A DNA stretch of 25,910 bases from Nemertoderma westbladi (GCA_032718475.1 JAUCBJ010000504.1:1-25910), one strand, 5' to 3'. Shown: positions 1 through 11,000, numbered from the stretch's first letter. The notes: generated from the letters alone by a model not told the origin. Program-made: numbers and translations.

Positions 1-469
1 TACTACGGTATTTAAATAATAAGTAGTAGAAAATATATTGTACTGTCCAGATAGGAAAATACCACCGCCTGACGACCTATAACCGTATCGCTATAGGTAC
101 TACGTTATGTATCACGGATTGTTCCTACCCAGAAGCTAATAGAGCTAACGAATGTGCCTATCAACCACTTTACAACACAAATATACTGCCTACACTAATT
201 ACTTCGGAAGGCACTGTACACTGAACCCTAAATTAGGTACAAGTACCGGTATAACAAATAATCAGTAGTTAAATATACTTGAACAGTTAAAAGAACCACG
301 GCATCTGCTGGAGTGACCGAAGCACAAAGTCGTCAGTCTTTACCTACGCCAAGCAGCCCTGATGTAGTACCGGGGTTAGTTTAACTATAACGGTATGTAT
401 AACAAGCACAATTACTGTAGGAATAAACTTGGGGACATGAATGTTGCGAATAATCGCATAAACTCTGAA
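1..469. other. Non-coding stretch, nothing recognised
   Basis: AT-rich sequence with stops in all frames and no open frame that looks coding. It is rich in short TACGGT/ACCGGT words, which recur across the window. I see no gene, RNA or clear repeat here. Confidence 0.5.
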
Positions 470-1045
470 TAATAAATATTACGCTACCCGTACAGAATAC
501 TCAAACAAATACAAACCAAACGCTGGCAGACTACTATCAAGCCTAAACAAACTACTGTATGTGCAGATTCTGAAACTGTTAGTTAGTATGCGTGCTAACA
601 CGGTAGTACGACTTACTCTTTAAGAGGGGATTGACCTTACAGTGTTGACTGCCCCAACTTACTAACGGCACTTGATCAGACCAACTCTACACACGCAGCA
701 ATCCCTTCAGACCCAAAAATAGCTAGACAACAATCCAGCCTACAAATATTTGAGTAATAACTATTACGGTACCTGAACAGACCACACAAACAAACACAGG
801 CTAAAACACTGGCAGACTACGATCGAGCCTAGATAAACTACAGTATATGCAGACTCTGAAACTGTTAGTTAGTATGCGTGCTAACACGGTAGTACGACTT
901 ACTCTTTAAGAGGGGATTGACCTTACAGTTATGACTGCCCCAACTTACTAACGGCACTTTATCAGACAAACTCTACACACGCCGTAATCTCTCCAAACCC
1001 AACAACAGTCAGACAGCAGCTCAGCCTACAATTATCTGAACAATC
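470..1045. repeat. Tandem duplication, period 286 bp, two copies
   Basis: Two adjacent copies share the same order of motifs. The word TGAAACTGTT lies at 571 and again at 857, and CTCTACACACGC at 685 and 971, both exactly 286 bp apart. A core of about 125 bp (roughly 570-697 and 856-983) is almost identical between copies, while the flanking spacer sequence has clearly diverged with small indels. The core holds a short hairpin (GTTAG...CTAAC). No open reading frame runs through it. The function is unknown; it could be a fragment of a longer satellite or of an unrecognised element. Confidence 0.8.
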
Positions 1046-1294
1046 TGAGCAGGGTCACACGCCCTCTGCTCAATATTAGCCTACTAGTAAATAAAACCGA
1101 CAGAAATAAGTAGAATCTCAAATAAAAAATCAGGGCGGCCGTTCCCTGATTAAGTACCAAGACCTACCGGTATACAACAATCAAAATCGAATAATACTAA
1201 TGTACTTGTACAGCAGTACCGGTACCGGTGATGACAGTTAGGCCTACTGACCTACAAAGTACCGGTTCAGTTTTACCAGTCACTACGGTATTTT
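1046..1294. other. Non-coding spacer between two tandem repeats
   Basis: No coding frame or RNA gene seen. It contains the self-complementary run TACCGGTACCGGT near 1206, a word that recurs near 21012. Confidence 0.4.
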
Positions 1295-1617
1295 GCAACC
1301 CTATTGCCTACTGCAATAAGATTGTAAACCGTTACTGTTCGCCAGAACAGTATTAAACTGTATTTAATGCCTACACTTGCAACCTTATTGCCTACTGCAA
1401 TAAGATTATAAACTGTTACTGTTCGTCAGAACAGTATTAAACTGTATTTAATGCTTACACTGCAATACAGTATAAACTGTTACTGTTCGACAGAACAGTA
1501 TTAAACTGTATTTAATGCTTACACTGCAATACAATATAAACTGTTACTGTTCGACAGAACAGTATTAAACTGTATTTAATGCTTACACTGCAATACAGTA
1601 TAAACTGTTACTGTTCG
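1295..1617. repeat. Tandem repeat array with conserved hairpin in each unit
   Basis: The anchor GTTACTGTTCG starts at 1331, 1415, 1479, 1543 and 1607, giving spacings of 84, 64, 64 and 64 bp. Each full unit contains TACTGTTC, a 4-nt loop and GAACAGTA, a perfect 8-bp hairpin. One loop base differs between units (GCCA, GTCA, GACA) while the stem is unchanged. The last unit breaks off in the hairpin loop. The shorter units lack about 20 bp present in the first two (the GCAACC...TTGCCTACT segment), so the array probably grew from a deleted unit. Confidence 0.85.
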
Positions 1618-2830
1618 CGCTTTTGAAGACCTTTAGCAGTTTAACCTGCCAAATTTTATATGTCTTTTAGTTAATTAAAACCACTTTAGCATACGACAAT
1701 AATTTATGCTAATACGCAAAACATTAGCCGAAGTCAGCCCATGCGCGATCATTCACCCGATGGATCTACACCCGGGAGACTGAATTCGGATGCTTGAATT
1801 GGATTATTACAGTGTAAGGTTGCAGTGTATACCTAATATATTATTCGATAGATCGTTAATAATTAATCTCTGACAGATATTATTGGCTTTCGGGAAATAT
1901 TAACAGTTCCTTTAGGACGTGGCGCTTTATCTATTTAAACAGAACTAAGACTTATACTAAACGCAACGATACTGCTTATGATTAAAGTATAAAACGTATT
2001 CTTTAGGAAATACTTTGTTACCAATCACAATCATACACACTATTCTGCCGACAGTCAGTACATTTGATCACACATAAAGAGAGCAGTAATTGACTCACGT
2101 AGGGTCTGCTAAATAACATTGGATTCAATACACACCACATTAATATAAATCGCAATTGTTATATATAGCCGGTCTCTCTAACCTGTAGTGTTATCAAGAA
2201 AATTGGGAATTGGGTGATTTATCCGTATTATCCAAATAGCAATATTTCCATCAACAAATATTTACAATTAATAACTGACGGTAAAATAACAGTACAAACA
2301 ATATGATTAATGCAAAAGTATCAAGATTAGTTAATGAGTATGATTATCAAGTTAAATTAGTTCGTTAAGTTAGTTTCATTAGGTAACAGTTTATACTTTC
2401 GATAATTCAAGCAGTTTACGGTACAGCAGTATCTATCCAAAAATGCCGGTGTTTCTGGCTTAGACAGCAATAACAACAAAGTATCAAGAAAAAACAGTAA
2501 GACTGAACACTCTCCTTATGATCGACTAAAAAGCTACACGTCGACAGGAAAAACCGCCCTGATTGGCCCAAGCCAAACAAAGAACCACGCGTCCAATGGC
2601 TGTTTCCATGTCAGCAACCAGCTGCTAGATGTCGTAATATGAATCATCACGGCTAAGCTGTGAAAGGTGGTTGGTGCATTACAAGTTTTTTGTCTTACCA
2701 TGTCCACTAAAACACGTATATAGCAGAATTACTTTTATGTCCGTTAAAACCCCTGTAAAGGTACCTTGCGGGCGAGGGGAATATATATACAGTTAGAAAA
2801 CCTTTTTTAGAGTATTCCAGCGCCTGGGGG
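1618..2830. other. Non-coding stretch upstream of the LINE
   Basis: No convincing coding frame. CCAAT-box-like words (ATTGGCC near 2571 and CCAATGG near 2592) and a TATATATA run near 2782-2788 preceded by GC-rich sequence are present. Their arrangement resembles a core promoter, but no gene other than the truncated LINE follows, so I do not call one. Confidence 0.4.
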
Positions 2831-2935
2831 GGAACTGGCCAGCAAAGGCAAACGTATCAGTTATCCCACAAAAGCTTTTACAAAATCTGTGACGAAAACA
2901 GAACCCATTCTCTGATTATATCGGGTGACTTTAAC

Positions 2936-5335
2936 ATGCCCCACACGGATTGGGAGAAATTGTCTACAACCGACTCGGGTGAAGAATTAATTCTAACATG
3001 TGTGCAAGATTTGTTTCTGAAACAACACGTCAACAAACCCACTAGATATCGCCACGGCCAAACCCCTCACATGTTAGATTTAATTTTAACCAGCGACGAG
3101 AATGCGATCGACCCCCCACTCTATCTACCAGGAATTGGAGCAAGTGACCATGTAGTACTAGAATTTGAAGCTACTCATGCGAGCCCCATTTACCAAATGG
3201 CAGTAAGACGTCATCCAATCTTCTCTAAAGCCAACTATACCGCAATAAAAAGGGAGTTGAACAGAATAGACTGGCATAGTACACTACAACCAATGGATAC
3301 AGATGCAGCATGGATTTCTTTTCACCAACCACTTAGAAAATCGTGTGAAAAGCACATACCACTAACAAACAACAAACATAGTCAGAAAAAACGGCCAAAA
3401 TGGTGGACTAAAGAATTATCAATCACTATCAAAAGGAAAAGAAAACTATGGGATAGCTATAAAAGAAATCCGTCTACCTCTAACTATAATGTGTATAAAA
3501 CTTCCCGTAACCAATGTAGCCTTATGACTAGAAACACCCAATACGAATTTGAAAAAAGTGTAGCTAAGTGTGCAGCAACAAAACCTAAAGAATTTTGGAA
3601 GTATATCCAATCAAAACGAAAAGTAAAACCTGCAGTTTACGACCTAATGGACCCTTCTGGTAAGCTAGTAACTGACAACAAGGAAAAGGCCAACACACTA
3701 AACAAACACTATTCATCAGTCTCTACCGTTGAAGATTTGACAAATATCCCCCACGTCCAACACCCTCTACCATTCCACCAACCTATCACAACGGTTGACT
3801 TCCAGGAATCAGACATCTCTGTGGCTATTACGAAGATGAACGGATCAGGCGCACCTGGTCCCGACGAGGTCTACCCAGCTGTGCTGAAAGAACTCTCTTC
3901 TGAAATATGTTTACCCTTGAAACATATTTTTCAGAAGTCAATGGATACAGCAACGGTACCGCAGCAATGGAAGTTAGCCAATATTACGCCAATATTTAAA
4001 AGTGGAAAAAAGAATGCCTCTGAAAATTACAGACGGATAAGTCTCACTTCTGTTGTCGCCAAGCTGATGGAAAGAATTGTGGTCGATAACATGTGGATTC
4101 ACCTTAAAGAAAATGTTTTAATTGTCCACCAACAGTACGGATTCCAGCACGGTAAATCGTGTACCCTTCAACTTTTGGATGTTATCTATGCGTGGTCACA
4201 AGCACTAGACCAAAGACAATGTATAGATATCGCATACATGGACTTCAGCAAGGCATTTGACTGTGTTCCACATCGACGCTTGCTGCACAAACTAGAGACT
4301 CTTGGAATAGCTGGAAACCTATTGGGTTGGATTGAGAATTTCCTAAGTGATCGGTACCAACGAGTTGTGGTACAGGGCGAACATTCTGATTGGCTGCCAG
4401 TGCGAAGTGGAGTGCCACAAGGAAGTGTGGGTGCCGTTTTGTATTTCCTTGGATTTGTAAATGATATACCAAGTCTGGTGCAATTTCTCATTTTCCTATT
4501 CGCAGACGACACCAAGGATAGCTGTATTTTTACTCCTGACCCTACACTTTCCATCGGACCCCTTCAGACTGATCTCGATATTCTTCACACATGGAGCATC
4601 ACCTGGCAACTGTTATTCAACCACGACAAATGTAAAATCATGCACGTTGGCAATAATAACCCCTGCTTACCATACACTCTTGGCGGGAAGCCGCTAAAAA
4701 CTACAGATTCCGAGAAAGACCTAGGCGTTACATTCCAGAACAATTTGTCATTCAGCCGACATATATCAAATATAACAAAGAAAGCGAACCGAACTTTGGG
4801 GCTAATATACAGATCATTTAACCATCTAGACTCAGACATCTTTATTGCACTCTTTAAATCTTTGGTCCGTCCAGTTCTAGAATATGCGTCCACAGTATGG
4901 TCTCCACACAATATATGTGACATTAGACTAATCGAATCTGTGCAACGACGTGCAACAAGACTAGTAAAGGATTTGCGAGATAAGCCTTATCCTACGAGAC
5001 TACGCGAATTGGGACTACCTACACTGGAATACAGACGGCATCGCGCAGACCTCGTGCAAATTTACCGTTACCTGAGTGGAATGGAATCGGTCGACTTCAG
5101 AAACATGCTCACACTCGCAGAAACTAACCTCCGTGGCCATTCGCTTAAACTAAACAAACCGCGCGCACGTCTCCTCCAACGCAATGCAACATTCCATTTC
5201 CGTGTCATTGACCCCTGGAACGCCTTATCCGAATCTGTAGTAACCGCCCCCTCACTTAACGCATTCAAATCGAGACTCAATAACCACTACAAAAACTTAC
5301 CGCTCAAATTTACCCCCTCCTGGTGGTCCGAATAA
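2936..5335 (+). CDS. LINE ORF2 fragment: endonuclease end plus reverse transcriptase
   Basis: The product would copy LINE RNA into DNA at a nicked target. The residues just upstream of 2936 and the first few after it give the GDFN motif of APE endonucleases, and a conserved SDH triad lies near residues 130-132, so only the C-terminal half of the endonuclease remains. Reverse transcriptase follows: GPDEVYP near residue 306, catalytic motif A MDFSKAFD (Asp436), motif B SGVPQGS near 487, and motif C FADD at 522-525. The C-terminal region (RGHSLKL...FHFRVIDPWNALSE) is typical of the CR1/Jockey group. The 2936 ATG is internal to the original ORF and is not a real start. The frame is intact to the TAA at 5333, but some usually conserved positions differ: YRRISL for the usual YRPISL, and an altered segment after PQGSV. 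The copy is therefore probably dead, though not long decayed. Confidence 0.85.
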   Translation: MPHTDWEKLSTTDSGEELILTCVQDLFLKQHVNKPTRYRHGQTPHMLDLILTSDENAIDPPLYLPGIGASDHVVLEFEATHASPIYQMAVRRHPIFSKANYTAIKRELNRIDWHSTLQPMDTDAAWISFHQPLRKSCEKHIPLTNNKHSQKKRPKWWTKELSITIKRKRKLWDSYKRNPSTSNYNVYKTSRNQCSLMTRNTQYEFEKSVAKCAATKPKEFWKYIQSKRKVKPAVYDLMDPSGKLVTDNKEKANTLNKHYSSVSTVEDLTNIPHVQHPLPFHQPITTVDFQESDISVAITKMNGSGAPGPDEVYPAVLKELSSEICLPLKHIFQKSMDTATVPQQWKLANITPIFKSGKKNASENYRRISLTSVVAKLMERIVVDNMWIHLKENVLIVHQQYGFQHGKSCTLQLLDVIYAWSQALDQRQCIDIAYMDFSKAFDCVPHRRLLHKLETLGIAGNLLGWIENFLSDRYQRVVVQGEHSDWLPVRSGVPQGSVGAVLYFLGFVNDIPSLVQFLIFLFADDTKDSCIFTPDPTLSIGPLQTDLDILHTWSITWQLLFNHDKCKIMHVGNNNPCLPYTLGGKPLKTTDSEKDLGVTFQNNLSFSRHISNITKKANRTLGLIYRSFNHLDSDIFIALFKSLVRPVLEYASTVWSPHNICDIRLIESVQRRATRLVKDLRDKPYPTRLRELGLPTLEYRRHRADLVQIYRYLSGMESVDFRNMLTLAETNLRGHSLKLNKPRARLLQRNATFHFRVIDPWNALSESVVTAPSLNAFKSRLNNHYKNLPLKFTPSWWSE

Positions 5336-6310
5336 CGAGACTTAGAGTCAATGACCCCCCCCCCCCTCTCCACAAACTCACATTAGTTATATTTAATTGT
5401 TTTCTTTTTATAGTCGCACATCAATATTTATTTTTATCGCATTTTATCTTATTTTACTTATCTACTTATTTTTCACTTGATCTACTTATTTTTATGTAAC
5501 TTACAGTATAATCTCTTACCAATCGTTCGTATTTTTAAATAGACCCAAATGGTGCAACTGTTATTTCTTAAATAATCCAATTCATATGCAATATTTTATT
5601 TTAATTAAATCCATCAGTTCTACATACCAAACTGTTTCTATACAACGATTTTACCGAATATTTTAATTTTATTTTATATTTTATTTTAACCCTTAAAGCT
5701 TAAACTGTGTACCTATTTTCTCATCGTGTAGTGTTAGCTAATCCATGTAAATTTAAGTGTTCAAATGTCTTGATCTATTTTACATACCGTACTGTTTTTA
5801 TAGCTATGGATTATCTGATATTTTAAATTAATTTTATATTTTATTTTAACCCTTAAACTATCGATATTAGCCCTAACCGATATACTTGTATCCGATTTTA
5901 TCGACTGATATGTAACTTTCTGTGTATACTCGTGATACTATATAGACTGTCATTTTATTGAATTTGTTTAGTAATTCTAATGTATATTTGTAATTTTTAG
6001 TGTATGTATCTGACTTTATCGACTGTTATGTAATTTGCTGTGTATACTCGTGATTTTATAGACGTCACTTCAACCCTTTAGCAAGCAAGACATTTTATTA
6101 GTAACCATTTTTATAAGAACACTATTTTAATTTAACTGCGTCCTTTTATGTTTCAATTGTTTTATATATGTTTTTGTCATTATTTCGTAAACATGGTCGG
6201 TATTGGTCGCAACACTTAATTACTTACCGGTACTGTTATAATTACTTTCAGTTGGACTTTCTTTTGGTGTGTACGGGTTCCATAAGCATTAGCTTTCTTA
6301 TACCCAAACT
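5336..6310 (+). other. LINE 3'UTR with internal duplications
   Basis: AT-rich non-coding sequence after the LINE stop. A C-run lies near 5354. A segment around 5618-5700 is repeated with changes at 5777-5860 (both end in TTTTATTTTAACCCTTAAA). A second segment around 5880-5938 is repeated near 6000-6058 (both contain TATGTAA followed by GTGTATACTCGTGAT). Confidence 0.7.
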
Positions 6311-6354
6311 ATTAAACATTAAACATTAAACATTAAACATTAAACATTAAACAT
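6311..6354 (+). repeat. ATTAAAC heptamer repeat, six copies (LINE tail)
   Basis: Six uninterrupted 7-bp units plus two bases. The position at the 3' end of the LINE indicates that this is the element's terminal repeat and not an independent microsatellite. Confidence 0.9.
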
Positions 6355-6370
6355 GATTCAAGCTCACTAA

Positions 6371-6571
6371 TTGGCTGTTCCCATAGATGTTTTAGGCATT
6401 GTTGGTGCGCAATGCATATTGTCAGAGCGACTGCCCAGTCTGCCAAAATCTATTAAGTTATCAAATGGGACCACAAGCCAAGTAAACAGCAACAGGACAG
6501 TTCTTTCCGGCTCTGCACCTGTTTGTTTGAAGGTCGCTGTCCGTGGGTCGCTACTCGCTAGCTGTGATTGA
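6371..6571 (+). pseudogene. Possible retropepsin-like relic of a retroelement
   Basis: This is a 66-codon open frame without an ATG start. It reads VLGIVGAQCILSERLPSLP followed by KLSNGTTSQV. It is loosely like the active-site strand and flap of retroelement aspartic proteases, where a D(T/S)GAQ motif is followed by LS and later a hydrophobic strand. The expected catalytic Asp is not present (GIVGAQ). With no other gag-pol parts nearby, this is at best a decayed fragment and may be chance. Confidence 0.2.
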
Positions 6572-7377
6572 TAGCTTAAACTGGGTGCCGCTTTGCCAGA
6601 AGGCGGTACACATCAATTGAATATCAGGCAAACATTTAAACTATTATTAAACATTTAAAATATGCTCAAATATACACGCCAGGGGCAGGGGATTATTTTA
6701 ATATCTCTTAAGTTAAAACAACACAAGTGTGTAGCCGTTCTATCTTACTTGAAAGTTGAAAGCCCTTCTTCGTTTTTAAGAAGGAATTCTCGCGCTTTCG
6801 CCACCGTAATTATCATATTAAACAGTTAGGTATTACGGGTTGACCTCAGGTGACTAATGAAATGAATGACAAAAGTTATTACAAGCTTTCTCCCAACAGG
6901 GCTTCTTCAGGTCATTGTAATGAAACTGCGTACACAGAGAAACGGCAGTGCAGTTTCTCTTATATTAATTGTTAATCTTATATTGTATTATGTTATTATT
7001 AAATTACTCAATCTTGTCAAGCATTAATCTTGTTTCACTAATTATGTTTCATGTATTAATTGATTTTTAAGAATGTTTTTTAGAAAGACTTTTATAAAAA
7101 GTCTTTATTTCCAAATAGAAGGGGAGGGTGGGTGGGGGGGGGGGGGTAGAATGCTTGTCAAAGGGCGCCGTAAATTCAATTTGTACTTGCGACCGAAAAC
7201 CAATCCCATAATCACCTCAGGAATCTCAATGTGATAAATTAATGGGAATAGCTTCTAGGCAACAACTGGCCAGCCCACAGTACAGTATCACTTTGCCCGC
7301 ATGATATTGTTCCCCGAGAATGCCTCTGCCTCTCAGTTAACTTACCACGAGCTGTCAATCACGAATACCTCAGAGTT
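6572..7377. other. Non-coding stretch with small hairpins and a G-run
   Basis: No gene seen. It holds a nested stem structure at 6878-6921, an AGAGAAAC/GTTTCTCT hairpin near 6937-6961, a hairpin AAAGACTTTT...AAAAGTCTTT near 7084-7107 and the G-rich run at 7120-7147. Confidence 0.5.
7120..7147 (+). other. G-rich run with G-quadruplex pattern
   Basis: Four or more G-tracts separated by single bases: GGGG, A, GGG, T, GGG, T, then an uninterrupted run of G. This fits the pattern of a parallel G-quadruplex with one-base loops. It lies about 860 bp before the DIS3 ORF. No functional role can be read from sequence. Confidence 0.5.
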
Positions 7378-7582
7378 TATTTTCTCAAAGAATTCAAAGT
7401 GCCGCAAACTACCTAAAAGTGACATTTCTCAAAGAATTCAAAGTGCCTAAAAGCAGGAAATCACTTCGAGATTCCCAACTAAAAGTGTCTACAAGAATTC
7501 AAAGCGGCCGTTGGGAGTAATGTAATGACTTTTAGACACTTTTAGAAAAACTTTGAGAAAATCTCAAAGAACAGATGCACTT
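7378..7582. repeat. Cluster of direct and inverted repeats (CTCAAAGAATTC words)
   Basis: The word TTTCTCAAAGAATTCAAAGTG occurs near 7381 and 7426, with a partial third copy at 7492. A perfect 13-bp inverted repeat (CTAAAAGTGTCTA at 7479-7491 and its complement at 7533-7545) encloses 41 nt, and TTTTCTCAAAG near 7380 is matched by its complement near 7551. This could be a decayed MITE-like foldback. Confidence 0.5.
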
Positions 7583-7655
7583 TGAGACCCCGACTGTATA
7601 TTGAATTTACATGTCACTCACCCCTCAACAATTCACTCCTTATTATCCTCATCGC

Positions 7656-7841
7656 ATTGGCTGGTGTACGTTTTCATTGGCCAATCAACAATCCAAGGAT
7701 TTTTTGGTGATTTCCAATTATTCCCCATAGACTAGCAGCATTGAGTTAGAGGACCTAGACGGGGCCAGCTTTTGTGGAGGGAGACTCACTATTAGGCCTA
7801 AACTATCCCATGCACATACAATTATACTATACGCCCATTGG
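7656..7841 (+). promoter_or_regulatory. CCAAT-box cluster, likely DIS3 promoter
   Basis: Inverted CCAAT boxes (ATTGG) lie at 7656-7660, 7676-7680 and 7837-7841, and a direct CCAAT at 7681-7685, forming the palindrome ATTGGCCAAT. NF-Y binds such boxes, usually some tens of bases before the transcription start. The cluster is about 170-350 bp upstream of the DIS3 reading frame, which fits a promoter of a constitutive gene. No TATA box is obvious. Confidence 0.4.
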
Positions 7842-8007
7842 ATGTATTATTTTTTACTACTTGTATTGGTAGTAGAGAGTGGGAAATTTAAATTTGAGTC
7901 AAGCTTGCACCACGTAACATACCTTCTCAAACTCCTCTGTGCCTGTCAGTCTACTAAAGTTTACTTCCGTACACAGTACTTAACTTACCTCAATACTGCA
8001 GTTGTCC

Positions 8008-11000
8008 ATGCTTTCTCGTGATATACAAATCACCGTGCTTTTAGATCAAATCTGTTCCAACTACCAACAGAAGAACTTAATGCACAATTACAATCGTGAA
8101 ATGGATATAACGCAGACGCATGTTCCAGATATTGCCCCTAGTTCTACCGGTACAGGTATGCCTACACTAAGTCAGCATTTGACGTGCGCAAAACTCAAAA
8201 CATTTATTCGTAAAACACGATCCGGCGGCGTTATAAAGATATCCCGAGAGCATTACCTCCGCTCCGACTTAACGTGCGGCGTAACAACGTGCGTGCAATG
8301 CGAACAAACCAAAGAATTACCGCTGCTAATTGGGGTCGATCCCACGACCTGTGGGTTAGTATCATCAACCTACTGTTTACTAATCGATATAAACACGGGC
8401 ATTCACCAATTGGACATCCTAGAGGACGATTCTGTTAGCGATGTAATCCTCTTACAAACCGTCCTCAATGAGGTCAAACACAAGAGTCTACCGGCGTACA
8501 AACGAATCCGCGACTTGTACACAAACAGAGACAAGCGGTTCTTTGTGTTCGTCAACGAACACCACCGGGACACGTACGTCGGGAGAGACCCTGGGGAATT
8601 CGCCAACGATTATAACGACAGATTAATCCGAGTCGCGTGTTCGTGGTACAACCGTCACTTACAGGATCGCAACCAACAGGTAGTCCTTGTTACTAACGAC
8701 ATTCCGAATCGCGATAAGGCTAGATCAGAAGGTCTCCTCGCTTTTACTATAGAGGAATACGTTTACAGTCTCAGCAACTCGTTGTCTTTAGCTGGGAAAC
8801 TATCTTCTGTAGAGTCGAGAGATGAAAGCGCTAAGGATTTATTCCCGGAATATATTCCGCTGAATAAGTTGCGTAAATTCGTGGAATCCGGTAAGTTGTT
8901 GTCGGGAAGTTACAGCGCCAGTCGGGATAACTTCCGTGAGGGTTACGTGAACGTCCACGTTGACAGCGCCGACTCCGATAGGCTATTCGTTCAGGGTTTA
9001 CGAAACATCAACCGAGCTATACACGAGGATGTAGTTGGGGTTGAGTTACTTCCGGAGGAGGAATGGTTCGTGCCGTCAGCGTTGGTACTTAGTGACAACG
9101 AGGAGGATGTAGATGATGGGTTGGGAGAGGAGGGCGAGGAGAGGCAGTCCAAGAGAGCGAGGAAGGTGAAGAAGGGGTGAGTGATGTTAATTTCATTATT
9201 ATTTACATTTTCATTTACCAAAGAATTTAAGCAATAATAAAACCGGATAGAAAAAGTTTTTAAATAATTTTTCTTATTAATTAGTTTTTGGTTTGTTTGC
9301 TTTTCATATCAATAACATTTTTACAATTTTATTTTTTTCGTTTTTAATTACTAATTGATTATCCGTTGTATATCGGAGGATGTGTTTGTTGACGCCGGCT
9401 ATTCTATGATATGATATAGTTTGGGTGCGTGGGAAAAAAAAGTATAATTAATTAATAAACGTGGGACATATTTAAAGCGCTGCACATCTTGGTAAAGTTT
9501 AATTAGTATATATAGTTTCTTTAAATTATCGATTATTATATATCTTTATTGTATATATATTATATTTATATATATTTATTGTATATATTATATATATCTT
9601 ATTTATTGAATATCAATATGATGGTTTATTATTATTAATACGACCATCACATAATGCACAATATATTATTACAATATAATTAAATTACAATAATCATTCT
9701 TTTCTTATAGAGCGATTCCTTCTGGTCGTGTTGTCGGTATTATCCGACGCAAGACGCGGTCGTACTGCGGGATGCTGGCCACCCGACCCGGGTTACCGAC
9801 AACCTCGAATCGACATTTATTCCGACCGACGGATCGTCGGATACCCTTCATCCGAATCGAGACGCGACAAGCGAACGACGCGCTCCTAGGCCGCTGCATA
9901 TCCGTGAATATCGACAGCTGGCCGCGATATTCTCGATATCCTCTGGGCCACTACGCGGGCACGGTGGGCGTGGCCGGGGACATCGGAACCGAAACCGAGG
10001 TGATCCTCTCGGAACACGACGTTCCTCACTCGGCGTTCTCGCGCGCCGTTCTCGACTGCCTCCCTCCGGCGGACTGGCGGATCCCGGTCGCGGAGTTGGA
10101 GACGCGGCGCGACCTCACCGGCTTGTGCGTGGCGAGCGTAGACCCCCCGGGGTGCACCGACATCGACGACGCTCTCCACTCCGTCGTCCTACCCAACGGG
10201 AACCTCGAGGCCGGCGTCCACATCGCGGACGTCAGCTCGTTCGTGCGTCCGGGCACCGCGCTCGATAGAGAGGCCGCCGAGCGCGGGACCACCGTCTACA
10301 TGGCGGACCGCCGCGTGGACATGGTTCCCGGGTTGCTCAGCAGCGATCTGTGCTCGTTGCGGGGCGGGGAGACGCGTCTCGTATTCTCCTGCGTGTGGGA
10401 GTTGGACGGGCGAGCCGAGGTCGTAGCGACTCGGTTCCACAAGTCGGTTATCCGATCCCGCGCCGCTCTCACCTACAAGGAGGCACAGATGTTGATCGAC
10501 GACGCGGATCGAGTCGACGAACTCTCGGAGTCGTTGCGACTACTCAACCGACTCGCCAAGACGTTACGAGCGCGACGGATGGCCGCGGGGGCCTTGGTGC
10601 TCGCCTCCCCGGAGATCCGATTCCAGATGGACAGCGAAACCAACGATCCCATCGACATCGCCGCCAAAGAGGATCTCGAGACTCACTCGCTAGTCGAGGA
10701 GTTTATGCTGCTCGCGAATATATCCGTCGCCAAACAGATTTACAAGGAATTCAGCGAGACCTCGTTACTTCGCCGGCATCCCGCGCCTCCGGCTTCTAAC
10801 TTCGACATTCTCATTAACTTAGGTCGACTTTACGGTTTCAATATCGACGCCTCGAGTCCTAAATCTCTAAGCGACAGCCTCGAGAGATGCCAACTCCCGG
10901 ATAACCCGTACTTCAACACGTTGATACGTATCCTAGCGACCCGGTGTATGATGCAAGCCGTTTACTTCACCAGCGGTACCGTGCCGCCCGCCGATTACTC

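Larger units (their letters stand above)
2831..6354 (+). mobile_element. 5'-truncated CR1/Jockey-type LINE
   Basis: This is a non-LTR retrotransposon lacking its 5' part (ORF1 and most of the endonuclease). It comprises the end of an APE-type endonuclease, a reverse transcriptase and C-terminal region in one open frame, then about 1 kb of AT-rich 3'UTR and a tail of six ATTAAAC heptamers (6311-6354). A tandem short-repeat tail rather than poly(A) is usual for CR1/L2-like elements. The 5' edge is approximate: the reading frame stays open back to 2759, but protein resemblance fades near 2831-2858. I could not find a clear target-site duplication. Confidence 0.85.

Noticed and set aside
4186-4923. 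Minus-strand frames opposite the reverse transcriptase
   Set aside because: Shadows of the LINE coding frame, with no recognisable protein features.
9886-10799. Several frames overlapping DIS3 exon 2 in other frames and on the minus strand
   Set aside because: High GC removes stop codons, producing long shadow frames. Only the DIS3 frame has homology.
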